Assembly: GCA_947087145.1 (NCBI GenBank)
Contig: CAMUBM010000041.1
Span: forward strand, 1-6,783
Length of the DNA stretch: 6,783 nucleotides
Source: an uncultured Mycoplasmatota bacterium
GTDB taxonomy: Bacteria > Bacillota_I > Bacilli_A > RF39 > UBA660
Reading direction: 5' to 3'
A model generated the notes under the pieces. It worked only from the letters and a program-made list of their open reading frames with translations, did not search any database and had not been told where the DNA came from. This document shows, piece by piece, positions 6,532 through 6,783 of the stretch; within the stretch, counting starts at the first letter, position 1; each line of letters begins with the position of its first letter. The position numbers and the translations under genes were made by a program.

Positions 6532-6783
6532 TTATTCGTCTGTAGTTTCCTTTTTCAATATTTTTTTCAATGCAAGTTTTGGTTTGTTATTTTCAAAAAT
6601 ATATCTATAAGAAACAATCTCTTCTTCTTTTCTTTCTAAAATAAGAAAGCCTGGTGTATGTTTTCCTTTTGCTATCTTGTTTGGATGCACATCGCTACAG
6701 GTAGGAACATTCAATACATTGTATTCTGTTTTGCAATCATAAAAATGCGAATGTCCCTCTAAATATACATCACAATCTCTTAG
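6532..6783 (-). CDS. Probable calcineurin-like metallophosphoesterase, C-terminal fragment
   Basis: The frame is open to the window edge, giving the last 83 residues of a gene whose start lies beyond 6783. The visible part begins LRDCDVYLEGHSHFYD. A hydrophobic beta strand followed by GHSH (residues 10-13) matches the late metal-binding GHxH motif of calcineurin-like phosphoesterases. After it come NVLNVPTCSD, the place where family members have an Asn-Pro-(Gly/Ser)-Ser type turn, and PGFLILER, a closing beta strand, then a basic Lys-rich tail. The earlier DxH, GD and GNH(D/E) motifs would lie outside the window, so catalytic competence and substrate cannot be judged. An internal TTG at 6714 could be taken as a start, but the frame and the GHSH motif continue upstream of it. 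Same strand as the hrcA operon, separated from it by a terminator-like hairpin and the hrcA promoter. Confidence 0.68.
   Translation of the reverse strand, partial: LRDCDVYLEGHSHFYDCKTEYNVLNVPTCSDVHPNKIAKGKHTPGFLILERKEEEIVSYRYIFENNKPKLALKKILKKETTDE

Noticed and set aside
6532..6714. Separate 60-residue gene starting at TTG 6714
   Set aside because: The same frame continues upstream to the window edge and contains the GHSH motif, so this is the tail of a larger gene, not a small gene.

Overview
The window comes from a low-GC Gram-positive bacterium. It holds most of a class I heat-shock operon on the minus strand, in transcription order hrcA, grpE, dnaK, an M3-family oligoendopeptidase (pepF-like), dnaJ. 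The DnaK lacks the roughly 24-residue N-terminal insertion of Gram-negative DnaK. HrcA and CIRCE operators are present, and the base composition is strongly A+T-rich. pepF ends in TGA and uses TGG for Trp, so UGA is not read as tryptophan here; this argues against Mycoplasma/Spiroplasma. A Bacilli lineage of the Erysipelotrichia/RF39/Acholeplasma-like kind is plausible, but genus cannot be read from this window.

Layout from high to low coordinates, which is the direction of transcription. 6783-6532 is the 3' end of a probable calcineurin-like metallophosphoesterase gene. 6531-6398 is a spacer with one doubtful 20-codon ORF (6487-6425). A 14-bp A+T-rich hairpin at 6397-6360 probably terminates that upstream unit. 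6340-6266 is the hrcA control region: a perfect TTGACA-N17-TATAAT promoter with two CIRCE inverted repeats, one over the -35 and one over the start of transcription and the leader. Then come hrcA (6250-5243), grpE (5243-4686, sharing one base with hrcA as TAATG), dnaK (4664-2841), a short hairpin in the dnaK-pepF gap (2838-2816), pepF (2795-1002) and dnaJ (995 to beyond base 1, C-terminus missing).

How the genes work together: HrcA represses its own operon by binding CIRCE. DnaK, DnaJ and GrpE form the Hsp70 folding cycle (ATPase chaperone, J-domain co-chaperone, nucleotide exchange factor). PepF cleaves short peptides in the cytoplasm. Its place between dnaK and dnaJ would put peptide turnover under the same heat-shock control and separates two genes that normally adjoin. 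The hairpin after dnaK could lower expression of pepF and dnaJ relative to dnaK.

I see no mobile element, CRISPR array, tRNA or rRNA, and no evidence of a wholly new system. The most notable points are the pepF insertion, the double CIRCE with one non-standard spacer, the hairpin after dnaK, and the small ORF placed just before a terminator.
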